Of a DNA stretch of 64,000 nt, positions 1 to 9,517 are shown piece after piece. The DNA lies in contig NC_081198.1 of assembly GCF_902713425.1 (NCBI RefSeq), positions 23,419,188-23,483,187 on the forward strand. The letters run 5' to 3'. Positions within the stretch are counted from its first letter, which is position 1; each line of letters starts with the position of its first letter. The translations under genes and the position numbers were made by a program. The notes beneath the pieces are model-generated. The model made no database searches. It was not told the origin of the DNA and worked only from the letters and a program-made list of their open reading frames with translations. Origin of the DNA: Acipenser ruthenus (lineage: Eukaryota; Chordata; Actinopteri; Acipenseriformes; Acipenseridae).

Positions 1-378
1 GTAGACATTGACCAGTCTGAGGGGAGTGTTGTTGTATGTCACATCCACGCTCAGAATTCTACCAGGTTCTACCTCCCTGCTGCTGCGGGAGGTAATAAAA
101 GGGTTTTTAAACAGGATACCTACTCCGTCGGCTCTGGCTATGTTGGAGCCCGACCAGAAGGAGTCCCCCAGGGTCCAACTCTCCTTCAGGTCCCTATAAT
201 CATGGCTCGACGAAATACCACACTCCTGCAGAAAGATGAGATCTGCTTTCAAGTTAGCTAGATAGTTTAGTACATCAAATCTTTTTTGTGTCTCCCTGAT
301 GCTCCTGACATTAACAGACACACATATCAGGGCCATCAGGGTAGCTAACAAGAAAAGGAGTCGCTGCGTCCACCCCAT
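1..378 (-). CDS. LINE ORF2, N-terminal part (APE endonuclease start), K1
   Basis: Open frame from an ATG at 376-378 running off the left window edge, 126 codons. It matches the first part of ORF2 in the other copies, including the APE motif LQEC at about residue 50-53. It begins 5 nt after the ORF1 stop. The first 14 residues are hydrophobic, and a second in-frame Met at residue 15 directly precedes the usual APE start, so residue 15 could be the functional start. No interruption is visible in the part present. Confidence 0.85.
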   Translation of the reverse strand, partial: MGWTQRLLFLLATLMALICVSVNVRSIRETQKRFDVLNYLANLKADLIFLQECGISSSHDYRDLKESWTLGDSFWSGSNIARADGVGILFKNPFITSRSSREVEPGRILSVDVTYNNTPLRLVNVY

Positions 379-383
379 AGCGA

Positions 384-2330
384 CTATGATTGGGAGGTCG
401 GGACACTCTTCCTACTCTTAGCTCTACGCTTGCTTCGAGGGGGCTTGGGCTTATTTGCAACTCCCATCACCCCTGAGAAGGTACTCACTGCTGCCTCGTC
501 CAAGAAGGCACCATCTTTATATGCACAGTACGTGGAGTTGTTTGGGCTATTCAACTCCCCACAAGGTAAGTCTGGTGGAACTTGCTCAGGGCCCCTCGGA
601 ACGTGTGGGACAGCTTTGTCCTGGGGTGGGGTTATGACAGACAGCATTCTTTGGCTGTTACCGTCTGCTGAATTGGAGCTGTTAGCAGACTTCTGGCTTA
701 CCGCGTCCAGGGGTATTCCCATGTCCTCCAGTGCTGTATCTAGGAGGACCTCTAGGGGGCCCCTGGTTTTGCCCATACAAGGGAGGGGGTCAAGGATGCT
801 TTGAAGGGAGGCCCTTCGCTTGAAGAGGGTCATTGCTACCGAGGTACTGCTGGTCAGGGAAGGTGTTGACCCCGACCTCTCCCTCGGTGCATTAGTGAAC
901 ACCTCTTCTGCGAGGTGTGCTAGGGTTTGTGCCAACGACTGGGAAGGCTGGCTGGGGATGCCCTGGCTGGCTGCTACCTGCCCACTAGACGGCAGTGTAG
1001 CCGTCCCACTCGCCTCCGTCTCTGCCTGCGAGGGCAAGACTGGGGACTTTGTGTGGACATTATCTGGTTTTGGATCTATGGGGGCCACCTGCAACTTGCT
1101 GTCTTTGATCTTGATCTTCTTTCTTTTCCCCCCATCGTCTCTACCCTTTCTTTTCCCCACCCTCTGCTGGTTCTTCATTCCCTTCCCCTCCTTTTCACTC
1201 TCACTTTCACTGTCGCTTTCGCTTTCCTCCCCCACGGACTCAATCCTTATGGCGTCATAACGAGAGCCGAGGGGGAGTGCTGGCGCTGAGAGGGCCCTAC
1301 TCAGGGGGGGGCCGCTGCTGGGTCCGGGCTCCCTCCCTGCCTCGTGTTCTGTATCAGAGGAGCTACTGGAGGAGCTAGTGGAGTAGCTGTTGTACTCTCT
1401 CTCTGGGCTGGGGGAAGGGGTCCTCGTAAAACGGGACATGTCTCGGGGGCGGGGGGGTGAGTGGGGTGCTGGTGATGATGGTGGTGCTGGAGTCTGGGTT
1501 TTGGATACTGTTGGTGGTGATGTGGACTGATCTTTGTTATTTGTTCCCTCTTCCTGCTCAGGCCTAGGCTTGTTCGTATTTGCCTTGCTGGCTCTGGCCA
1601 TGTTGGCATAGGAAGAGGGGCAGTCCTTAAACAGGTGCCCCTTCTTTCCACACAAATTGCACTGCCTCTCTTCTCTGCAGTGGCTGGTCTCGTGGGGGGC
1701 GCCGCAGTTCCTGCACTTGACTACAGTACATGCGGCCGCCAGGTGTCCTAATTCCCCACATTTCCTGCAGAGTTTTGGCATCCCATTATAGAATACCAGC
1801 CCTCTGTTGGGCCCTAACACTATGGAGTTTGGAATGTGGCGGACGCCTCCAATGCCCGATGGATCAACATTAAGGCGTACCAGCCACTTTCTGGCTCCTG
1901 TCCAAACCCCATCTTCGTCTGTAATTTTCCTCCCTTCTGATGACACCCTCCCATAGCGGTTAAGCCATGTTGTAATATCATAGTCGCTAACAGCCTCATT
2001 GAAAAATTGGACAGTAACAACTTTCATTTCTCTGTCTGTCAGTGCATCCACACAAAATTCTTTGTATGGAGCGAGATATTTATTCTCCCCCCAAAAGGAC
2101 CACATTTCTTGTAACTTTTGGGGGTTCCTAAAACTGACCTCAAACACTTCCTTAAGCCCTGGCAATTTCACCAAACAATTCAAGTCAGAAGGGGAAAAAC
2201 CCATACCCCTCTGAAGAATGGTCCGGCTGAACTCCAGTCTCGTCAGTCCTGGTTTCGTTTCATCTTGCTTGTTTCTTGTGAAGCGCACCGCATTGTGCCT
2301 CCTGGTTTCCTGGGTTGGCCGGAACGCCAT
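384..2330 (-). CDS. LINE ORF1, RNA-binding protein with three CCHC knuckles, K1 (intact)
   Basis: A 648-residue open frame. Residues about 90-185 resemble the RRM-like domain that precedes zinc knuckles in ZCCHC3-type and Tx1 ORF1 proteins. Three CCHC knuckles follow at about 188-201, 206-218 and 224-237. After them come a Pro/Ser-rich region, a run of Ser, an acidic Ser-Glu-Asp tract, a Lys-rich patch and a basic C-terminal tail. In this family ORF1 binds the element RNA and forms the RNP with the ORF2 protein. The frame is undisturbed here, unlike the copies in K2, K4, K5 and K8. Its stop is 5 nt before the ORF2 ATG. Confidence 0.9.
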   Translation of the reverse strand: MAFRPTQETRRHNAVRFTRNKQDETKPGLTRLEFSRTILQRGMGFSPSDLNCLVKLPGLKEVFEVSFRNPQKLQEMWSFWGENKYLAPYKEFCVDALTDREMKVVTVQFFNEAVSDYDITTWLNRYGRVSSEGRKITDEDGVWTGARKWLVRLNVDPSGIGGVRHIPNSIVLGPNRGLVFYNGMPKLCRKCGELGHLAAACTVVKCRNCGAPHETSHCREERQCNLCGKKGHLFKDCPSSYANMARASKANTNKPRPEQEEGTNNKDQSTSPPTVSKTQTPAPPSSPAPHSPPRPRDMSRFTRTPSPSPEREYNSYSTSSSSSSSDTEHEAGREPGPSSGPPLSRALSAPALPLGSRYDAIRIESVGEESESDSESESEKEGKGMKNQQRVGKRKGRDDGGKRKKIKIKDSKLQVAPIDPKPDNVHTKSPVLPSQAETEASGTATLPSSGQVAASQGIPSQPSQSLAQTLAHLAEEVFTNAPRERSGSTPSLTSSTSVAMTLFKRRASLQSILDPLPCMGKTRGPLEVLLDTALEDMGIPLDAVSQKSANSSNSADGNSQRMLSVITPPQDKAVPHVPRGPEQVPPDLPCGELNSPNNSTYCAYKDGAFLDEAAVSTFSGVMGVANKPKPPRSKRRAKSRKSVPTSQS

Positions 2331-3045
2331 CCTTCAGCTGGCTCCTCCGATTGGGGTGGGAGAAGCCTCTGGACGTCCGGGTTGTCTCTCTCTACGGAAA
2401 AGAGACAACGTAAGCAGCAAATCTGGGCAGTTGAAGGAACTATTACTTTAGTCCCTGAGGAGATGGTCGCCTCGCAAGAGGGACCCCCTCCCCAGGTGAA
2501 CGGTGTCCTTCCCTGGCGGAGTAGGGGGCGCTGCTTGGCACCGAGACCACGTAGGAAGAATCGTGGCTGTGACGCCTCCTCGGGGTCCGGGGCCGCCCTC
2601 TGCTCCTCCCAGATGGCGCCCTCTGCTGGGCGCCTGCTGCTCTCTCGGTCTGGATCTCGATTACAATCAAGGGCTGGGGATGAGGTCGTCTAGGTCATCA
2701 AAGGGTCCTCAAAGGTCGTCTGGATGGTAGGTCCTCCTTCTCTCTAACTCCAGGAACGTCTGGAAAAGCCGGAACCGCCTGAAAAAGAAAAAACTGCTCT
2801 CAACAGTCAACAAAATCTTGAAAGACCCTCGGCCTGGATTGGGCAAGCCAAAACCAGACTGAGCATTAGTCTTCCAAAAAGTTGCCGAGCTGAAGAAAGC
2901 CAGTCAAAAATAAAAAAAATTCTGTTCCTCCTCACCCGAACAAACCTCTCACAGACCCTCGGAGGGAGCGGGCAATGCCACTACCCTCTAAGCCTTAGTC
3001 TTAGAAAGATTTATTCGAACTGAAGAGAAGCCAGAGTATATGGCT
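2331..3045 (-). promoter_or_regulatory. K1 5' UTR with CTCF-like motif cluster and tandem repeats
   Basis: Untranslated leader of the LINE. On the minus strand, 2616-2629 reads CCAGCAGAGGGCGC, a full match to the degenerate CTCF core consensus. Two weaker versions (12 of 14 positions) lie at 2593-2606 on the minus strand and 2518-2531 on the plus strand. Further upstream are two imperfect copies of an approximately 81-nt repeat beginning AGACCCTCGG on the plus strand. The perfect CTCF-like match recurs at 9803-9816 (K2), 24048-24061 (K4) and 32050-32063 (K5). Promoter activity is inferred from position in the element, not shown. Confidence 0.55.
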
Positions 3046-3336
3046 GGCTAAGAAGGACCTGGCATAGGGACATGTTCCACCACACTTGTCTGGTTAGCTG
3101 CATGCTCCCAGGAAACAAACTGCTGCTGTCTACATCATCATCACATGTGAATAAAAGAAAGAAAGACAGCAAGAAAGAAAGAGAGAAAGAAAGAGAAAGA
3201 AAGAAAGAGAGAAAGAAAAAAAAAGAAGTAAAACGTTGGGAAAACTTGCATCAACACTGGCACTCTCCCTCCAGCAGGGGTAGACAAAATGCTCACAGGA
3301 GAGATCCAGATCTGACTTTGACCAACGTTAGAGAAA
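3046..3336. repeat. U2 spacer remnant with GA microsatellite, between K1 and a U2 fragment
   Basis: The part of the U2 spacer lying just downstream of a U2 gene. It contains a GAAA/GAGA-type microsatellite at about 3154-3228 and a 3' box match next to the U2 end. The remaining 310 bp or so of a normal spacer, with the snRNA promoter, is missing because K1 joins here. It shares small variants (CAAACTG, ATCATCATCAC) with the spacers beside K2, K4 and K5, which points to copying of one ancestral junction. Confidence 0.85.
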
Positions 3337-3489
3337 GGTGTGCACCATTCCCGGAGGTACTGCAATACCGGGCCGATGCGTGGAGTGGACGGAGCAAGCC
3401 CCTGTTCCATCTCCCGATTCCAAAAATCAATTTAATATATGGTCCCCTGATAGGGGACGTATCAGATATTAAACTGATAAGAACAGATA
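3337..3489 (-). pseudogene. U2 snRNA 3' fragment (nt 37-189), interrupted by K2
   Basis: It matches U2 from nt 37 to the 3' end and keeps the Sm site and 3' stem-loops, with one substitution near the 3' end (ACCATTCC in place of ACCGTTCC on the plus strand). K2 starts immediately at 3490, within the branch-site recognition sequence (nt 33-38). The 5' part of U2 and its promoter are absent, so no functional snRNA can come from this copy. Confidence 0.95.
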
Positions 3490-4158
3490 CTCTTTTATTG
3501 AGATTTTACATTTTTTACATTTACACCCATTCGTTTTTTCATTCATTTTACATTTCTTTTAAAGATGACATTCATGCATACAGACATACATTTTGTTTTA
3601 AAAGCATTTAAAATACATTTAAAAACACCAAGACAATTGTGCTTTGTACATGGTTAAAACAGACACAGATTAAAATCAACATGAAAAAAACCTGTGCTGT
3701 TTTAAAAGTGACTGGAAAAAAAGAACCATCTATAAAAAACCAGTGCTTGTGAGGGCCGGGGAGTGCTCTCTAAAAAAGTGAACATAAACCTAGATCTAAA
3801 ACAGGGACAGGGGAAAAGGGACAGTGTATAAACAGTGAGTTAAAATTCTAAAATTTTAAAACACTTAAAATGTAACTTTTAATAGTTTACATTAAAAATC
3901 TTAAAGATACATAAAACAAAACAAAACAAAATCAAATAAAACATTCAAATTAAATCAAAGGTCCATAAAACTGAAACAAAAAGACTACATAAAACCAGGG
4001 CACCGTTGAAAAACGGTCATGCCAGCTAAAAAGGGCGGAATGCTGGCATGACAAAATAAATAAAAGGCTTAGCGGTGCCCCGTAGTCCCGCTCCTAGGAG
4101 CTAGCGGTTCCAGTTTTTTCCTTTATTCCATCTTCACGTCCTGAAGTCCGGCGATCCT
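3490..4158 (-). other. LINE 3' UTR with two stem-loops and terminal AATAAA (K2)
   Basis: This stretch has no reading frame. Reading the plus strand, 4002-4017 forms ACCGTT-GAAA-AACGGT, a perfect 6-bp stem. The next segment, 4016-4026 with 4042-4052, forms a perfect 11-bp stem (GTCATGCCAGC) around a 15-nt loop; the two stems overlap by 2 nt. A 12-bp palindrome GCTCCTAGGAGC follows. On the transcript strand AATAAA lies about 6 nt from the end of the element. The structured 3' UTR is a plausible RT recognition site, as in other site-specific LINEs; that role is inference. Confidence 0.7.
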
Positions 4159-7100
4159 CTACTCCGCGCAGGCCTTGTCCTTCCCAAGGGTCCGGATGTC
4201 CAGAATTACAAAGTCCTTGATAAGAGTTTGTGCCCTTCTGGTCGTGGTGATAGTGTCTAGCTCCTGCTTGTGATAGACACAGACGTTACGGCCTTCCCAC
4301 AGGATCTGCTTGACAACATTGATGACACGCCAAACGCACTTAGCTGTGCTGGTAGTGATTCCTCCCGCAGGCCCATAGAGCACAGTCTCAGCGGTCATCT
4401 TGGCCGTGTCAGCAAACCTGTTTAGGAAGACAGAGACAGAGAGCCAGACACTGCCAGCCACATCACACTCCCAGAAGATATGGGCTGGTGTTTCTCTCTT
4501 GCGGCACTTTGCATAGGGGCATGTTTCTACTTGGGCTAGTCCCCTCCTGAACATGAACGCTCGAGTGGGGAGTGCACTGTGGACGGTGTTCCATGCTATA
4601 TCCTTCTGGACATTACTGAGGCAGCTGTGAGACACATTCTCCCAGATTTTTTGGCTTTGGGTGAGGGAGAAAGTAGCTACTTTTTCAATTTCCTGGGAAC
4701 CGGCAAGATATTTAGTTACAGCCTTGTATTCCCAGGAGGCCAATTTTGCTTTATCTAAGCCCAATTTATATATAGTGTCCCTTAAGGTTCTATAATACAA
4801 TGGGGGGTCCCAGGAGTACGGCACGGTGTTATCAATAGTGCAGAGGCCCAAGGCCCTGAGACAGGTGGCAAAATAGAAACGATTCATGTAACATACCTTC
4901 CTGTCCAGGGCCTGGATGTTCTTGATAGTTTGCGTGAGCCCCTGCACTCGGGTGAGCTGCACAACGTCCGGGACCCCCTTACCTCCCTTCTTGTCGACTT
5001 TACTCAGAGTGGCTCGCTTTACCCTCTCCATCTTGCTGCCCCAGATAAAGCGGTGGATAATGTGGTCCACCACTTTTTTGGTGGTCCTGTCTGGGGGAAA
5101 GATTTTTCCTACATAAGAGAGGATGGGGAACAGTATAGACTTGGTTATTAGTACTCTACCCGTCATTGTTAAGGATCTTGTGCTCCATCCGCCAATCTTT
5201 TTACGGACCTGGTTAATGGCCGCCGTCCAGCTCTGGGCCCCCGAGCTATTGTTCTCGAAAATGAGGCCCAGAATCTTGATTTTGTCCTTTTTGACAGAGT
5301 ACATGTCCGACAGTTCCCTATCTACCTGCCAATTTTTAGACACGTAGACTTCGCTCTTGGACTTATTAATCACTGCCCCGGTCGCCGTGCAGTACTTCTC
5401 AAGGATATTACTAATCCGAGGTACCGACGATGTGTTGGTGCAAATGAGTGACACATCGTCCATATATGCTGTTGTTTTGACCTGGACCCCGTTGGATCCA
5501 GGCAGCTGGAAACCAGTTATATTGGTATCCCTACGAATTGCCTGCAGGAGGGGTTCAATGCACACGACATATAGCAGTGGGGATAGTGGGCAACCCTGTC
5601 TGACCCCTGACTGGATAGATATTTTACCAGTCAGGTGCCTGTTCACCAAGACTCGGGTACTAATGTTTGTATATATGGTTTTAACCCACTCCCTAAGTCC
5701 AGGAGCGAATTTCATCTGGTCCATCACTTTGTACATATATTCATGGCTTACCCTATCGAACGCCTTCTCCTGGTCAAGGTTGAACAGGCAGAGGGGATGG
5801 TTCCGTTCTCTAGAATAAGCCAGAATGTCCCTTGTTAACATTAAAATATCCGTGATGGACCTCCCTGGGACGCCACAAGCCTGGTCAGGGCCAATGACCA
5901 AAGGGAGGTGTACTTGTAGCCGGAGCATCAGAGCTTTGGCTAGTATCTTGTAATCCACGCAAAGGAGGCTGATTGGGCGCCAATTCCGTAGATCTTTAAC
6001 TTCCCCTTTCTTATGAAGGAGAGTAATTACACTCTCCCGCATAGAAGGGCCCAACCGCTTCTCCCTGTAGACCGCTCTGTAGACCTCCGCTAAATGGACT
6101 TTTAGCATGTCCCAAAAAAGATGGTAATACTCACCCGGGATGCCATCTGGACCTGGCGTCTTACCGGTGTTCATGGTCTTAACCGCCTGGGTGAGCTCCT
6201 CCAGCGTGAGTTCTGGGTCCTTCTCCTCCTCCTCGTCGTCCCGCACTGAGTCAGGCTCCAACTGGCTCAGGAACCACTCTATCAGGGTGTCATCTGTAGC
6301 TTTGATGTTATATAGGTCCCTATAGAAGTTCTCTACCACTTTTTTCACTCCCTCACTATCCTCTACTATCCTCCCCCTGCTGTCGAGCATGGAGGACATC
6401 AAGTGCCGCTTCTCCCTCGTTTTCTGGAAGAAGAAGCGAGTACACTTTTCGTCTTCCTCCATTTTTTGCACTTTTGCATTGTGCATGACCTTTCGTTGTT
6501 CCTCCCTACAAAGCACTGAAAGATCTAGCTTGGTCTGGGCTATCTCGTCGCTTACAGGGAACCCCCGAAGCTGAAGCAGGCTCAGATGCTGGAGGGCAGC
6601 ATTCAGGTGTTTATATTTGGCCCTCCTTTCTTTTGCTTTCCTCTTGCCTGCTGCTATGAAATAACCCTTAGTTCTCATTTTGACCATCTCCCACCACTCT
6701 ATAAGGGAGTTGAATAGGTCACGCAAAGTGGTCCACTCAACAAGCCTGCTCTTATAGGCTGCAGCTATGGAGGGGTCATCGAGTAAGGAGGTGTTTAATT
6801 TCCAGACCCCTGACCCCATCTGGGAGGTCTGAGGGACCTGCAATGTTACCTGCAGGAGCCTATGGTCAGAGAAGAAGACGGCCTGGGTGTCTACTGCCGT
6901 CTTCGTAAGGGAGCTGGTATGCAGGACGAGATCTATACGGGAGAAGGAGGTCCCAGATGAGCTCACCCAGGTAAAGGGAGGCACCAGGTCCTTACCTGCA
7001 TCACACAGGGAGAAATCAAATATTACGGAGGACAAAACTCTACTAGAGCGGTCGTTGCGTGGCCTGCTCCGGTCTACGTCCCTCAGAGCACAATTGAAGT

Positions 7101-7566
7101 CACCTGACACGATGACGGGTACGTTCCCCAGCAGGAGTGGACGCAGCTGTGGAAAAAATTGAACTCTTTCGTTTTGGTTAGTGGGTGCGTAGACATTGAC
7201 CAGTCTGAGGGGAGTGTTGTTGTATGTCACATCCACGCTCAGAATTCTACCAGGTTCTACCTCCCTGCTGCTGCGGGAGGTAATAAATGGGTTTTTAAAC
7301 AGGATACCTACTCCGTCGGCTCTGGCTATGTTGGAGCCCGACCAGAAGGAGTCCCCCAGGGTCCAACTCTCCTTCAGGTCCCTATAATCAGGGCTCGACG
7401 AAATACCACACTCCTGCAGAAAGATGAGATCTGCTTTCAAGTTAGCTAGATAGTTTAGTACATCAAATCTTTTTTGTGTCTCCCTGATGCTCCTGACATT
7501 AACAGACACACATATCAGGGCCATCAGGGTAGCTAACAAGAAAAGGAGTCGCTGCGTCCACCCCAT
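4159..7566 (-). CDS. LINE ORF2, APE endonuclease and reverse transcriptase, K2 (12 residues short)
   Basis: Open frame of 1135 residues with the same domain order as the 1147-residue K7 copy (APE, RT, C-terminal CCHC). It ends early because the Trp codon at position 1136 is TAG here, a change shared with K4 and K5. The lost 12 residues lie well after the CCHC motif, so activity might survive. Other differences from K7 include Leu for Pro near residue 288 and His for Arg in the segment after the RT. All catalytic motifs (LQEC, GDFN, SDH, FNLD, YMDD) are present. Confidence 0.92.
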   Translation of the reverse strand: MGWTQRLLFLLATLMALICVSVNVRSIRETQKRFDVLNYLANLKADLIFLQECGISSSPDYRDLKESWTLGDSFWSGSNIARADGVGILFKNPFITSRSSREVEPGRILSVDVTYNNTPLRLVNVYAPTNQNERVQFFPQLRPLLLGNVPVIVSGDFNCALRDVDRSRPRNDRSSRVLSSVIFDFSLCDAGKDLVPPFTWVSSSGTSFSRIDLVLHTSSLTKTAVDTQAVFFSDHRLLQVTLQVPQTSQMGSGVWKLNTSLLDDPSIAAAYKSRLVEWTTLRDLFNSLIEWWEMVKMRTKGYFIAAGKRKAKERRAKYKHLNAALQHLSLLQLRGFPVSDEIAQTKLDLSVLCREEQRKVMHNAKVQKMEEDEKCTRFFFQKTREKRHLMSSMLDSRGRIVEDSEGVKKVVENFYRDLYNIKATDDTLIEWFLSQLEPDSVRDDEEEEKDPELTLEELTQAVKTMNTGKTPGPDGIPGEYYHLFWDMLKVHLAEVYRAVYREKRLGPSMRESVITLLHKKGEVKDLRNWRPISLLCVDYKILAKALMLRLQVHLPLVIGPDQACGVPGRSITDILMLTRDILAYSRERNHPLCLFNLDQEKAFDRVSHEYMYKVMDQMKFAPGLREWVKTIYTNISTRVLVNRHLTGKISIQSGVRQGCPLSPLLYVVCIEPLLQAIRRDTNITGFQLPGSNGVQVKTTAYMDDVSLICTNTSSVPRISNILEKYCTATGAVINKSKSEVYVSKNWQVDRELSDMYSVKKDKIKILGLIFENNSSGAQSWTAAINQVRKKIGGWSTRSLTMTGRVLITKSILFPILSYVGKIFPPDRTTKKVVDHIIHRFIWGSKMERVKRATLSKVDKKGGKGVPDVVQLTRVQGLTQTIKNIQALDRKVCYMNRFYFATCLRALGLCTIDNTVPYSWDPPLYYRTLRDTIYKLGLDKAKLASWEYKAVTKYLAGSQEIEKVATFSLTQSQKIWENVSHSCLSNVQKDIAWNTVHSALPTRAFMFRRGLAQVETCPYAKCRKRETPAHIFWECDVAGSVWLSVSVFLNRFADTAKMTAETVLYGPAGGITTSTAKCVWRVINVVKQILWEGRNVCVYHKQELDTITTTRRAQTLIKDFVILDIRTLGKDKACAE

Positions 7567-7571
7567 AGCGA

Positions 7572-9517
7572 CTATGATTGGGAGGTCGGGACACTCTTCC
7601 TACTCTTAGCTCTACGCTTGCTTCGAGGGGGCTTGGGCTTATTTGCAACTCCCATCACCCCTGAGAAGGTACTCACTGCTGCCTCGTCCAAGAAGGCACC
7701 GTCTTTATATGCACAGTACGTGGAGTTGTTGGGGTTATTCAACTCCCCACAAGGTAAGTCTGGTGGAACTTGCTCAGGGCCCCTCGGAACGTGTGGGTCA
7801 GCTTTGTCCTGGGGGGGGGTTATGACAGACAGCATTCTTTGGCTGTTACCGTCTGTTGAATTGGAGCTGTTAGCAGACTTCTGGCTTACCGCGTCCAGGG
7901 GTATTCCCATGTCCTCCAGTGCTGTATCTAGGAGGACCTCTAGGGGGCCCCTGGTTTTGCCCATACAAGGGAGGGGGTCAAGGATGCTTTGAAGGGAGGC
8001 CCTTCGCTTGAAGAGGGTCATTGCTACCGAGGTACTGCTGGTCAGGGAAGGTGTTGACCCCGACCTCTCCCTCGGTGCATTAGTGAACACCTCTTCTGCG
8101 AGGTGTGCTAGGGTTTGTGCCAACGACTGGGAAGGCTGGCTGGGGATGCCCTGGCTGGCTGCTACCTGCCCACTAGGCGGCAGTGTAGCCGTCCCACTCG
8201 CCTCCGTCTCTGCCTGCGAGGGCAAGACTGGGGACTTTGTGTGGACATTAGCTGGTTTTGGATCTATGGGGGCCACCTGCAACTTGCTGTCTTTGATCCT
8301 GATCTTCTTTCTTTTCCCCCCCTCGTCTCTACCCTTTCTTTTCCCCACCCTCTGCTGGTTCTTCACTCCCTTCCCCTCCTTCTCACTCTCACTTTCACTG
8401 TCGCTTTTGCTTTCCTCCCCCACGGACTCAATCCTTATGGCGTCATAACGAGAGCCGAGGGGGAGTGCTGGCGCTGAGAGGGCCCTACTCAGGGGGGGGC
8501 CGCTGCTGGGTCCGGGCTCCCTCCCTGACTCGTGTTCTGCATCAGAGGAGCTACTGGAGGAGCTAGTGGAGTGGCTGTTGTACTCTCTCTCTGGGCTGGG
8601 GGAAGGGGTCCTCGTAAAACGGGACATGTCTCGGGGGCGGGGGGGTGAGGGGGTGCTGGTGATGATGGTGGTGCTGGAGTCTGGGTCTTGGATACTGTTG
8701 GTGGTGATGTGGACTGATCTTTGTTACTTGCTCCCTCTTCCTGCTCAGGCCTAGGCTTGTTCATGTTTGCCTTGCTGGCTCTGGCCATGTTGGCATAGGA
8801 AGAGGGGCAGTCCTTAAACAGGTGCCCCTTCTTTCCACACAAATTGCACTGCCTCTCTTCTCTGCAGTGGCTGGTCTCGTGGGGGGCGCCGCAGTTCCTG
8901 CACTTGACTACAGTACATGCGGCCGCCAGGTGTCCTAATTCCCCACATTTCCTGCAGAGTTTTGGCATCCCATTATAGAATACCAGCCCTCTGTTGGGCC
9001 CTAACACTATGGAGTTTGGAATGTGGCGGACGCCTCCAATGCCCGATGGATCAACATTGAGGCGTACCAGCCACTTTCTGGCTCCTGTCCAAACCCCATC
9101 TTCGTCTGTAATTTTCCTCCCTTCTGATGACACCCTCCCATAGCGGTTAAGCCATGTTGTAATATCATAGTCGCTAACAGCCTCATTGAAAAATTGGACA
9201 GTAACAACTTTCATTTCTCTGTCTGTCAGTGCATCCACACAAAATTCTTTGTATGGAGCGAGATATTTATTCTCCCCCCAAAAGGACCACATTTCTTGTA
9301 ACTTTTGGGGGTTCCTAAAACTGACCTCAAACACTTCCTTAAGCCCTGGCAATTTCACCAAACAATTCAAGTCAGAAGGGGAAAAACCCATACCCCTCTG
9401 AAGAATGGTCCGGCTGAACTCCAGTCTCGTCAGTCCTGGTTCCGTTTCATCTTGCTTGTTTCTTGTGAAGCGCACCGCATTGTGCCTCCTGGTTTCCTGG
9501 GTTGGCCGGAACGCCAT
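7572..9517 (-). pseudogene. LINE ORF1, K2, one frameshift
   Basis: ORF1 is split into an N-terminal frame (8489-9517, carrying the RRM-like region and all three CCHC knuckles) and a C-terminal frame (7572-8627, Ser-rich, acidic and basic parts). The break lies at a run of five G at about 8649-8653, where K7 has six. K4 and K5 have the same change, so it was inherited rather than acquired three times. The zinc-knuckle half would still be made, with a changed Pro-rich tail of 342 residues in total. Confidence 0.88.

Larger units (their letters stand above)
1..3045 (-). mobile_element. K1: U2-targeted LINE (Tx1/Keshi-like), 5' part only
   Basis: The 5' portion of a LINE whose 3' part lies beyond the left edge of the window. 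On the minus strand it holds a 5' UTR of about 715 nt (2331-3045), an open ORF1 and the first 126 codons of ORF2. Its 5' end joins the U2 spacer near 3041-3050, where the element and the spacer share a short GGCTGGCT-like stretch. Unlike K2, K4 and K5 it lacks the roughly 27-bp duplication in the 5' UTR. Placement in the Tx1 clade rests on the ORF layout and the U2 target; the name Keshi is from memory of the literature. Confidence 0.88.

Noticed and set aside
430-1289. Plus-strand open frames opposite ORF1 (124, 146 and 120 codons), repeated in each element
   Set aside because: They are shadows of the Ser/Pro-rich ORF1 on the other strand; the low-complexity composition leaves few stops. No independent start context or domain is seen.
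2609-2619. YY1-like site (CAGATGGCGCC) in the LINE leader
   Set aside because: It overlaps the stronger CTCF-like motif and lies in the opposite orientation to the YY1 site known in L1 leaders, so it was not claimed.
2118-2693. 191-codon plus-strand frame over the ORF1 start and 5' UTR, present in several copies
   Set aside because: It begins inside antisense ORF1, has no recognisable domain and is explained by the shared sequence of the copies.
3072-3611. Plus-strand open frames rich in Lys, Arg and Glu across spacers (also 10285-10872, 24530-25117, 61138-61812 and others)
   Set aside because: They are translations of the purine microsatellite and antisense U2. Their ends move with microsatellite length and they cover the U2 gene itself.
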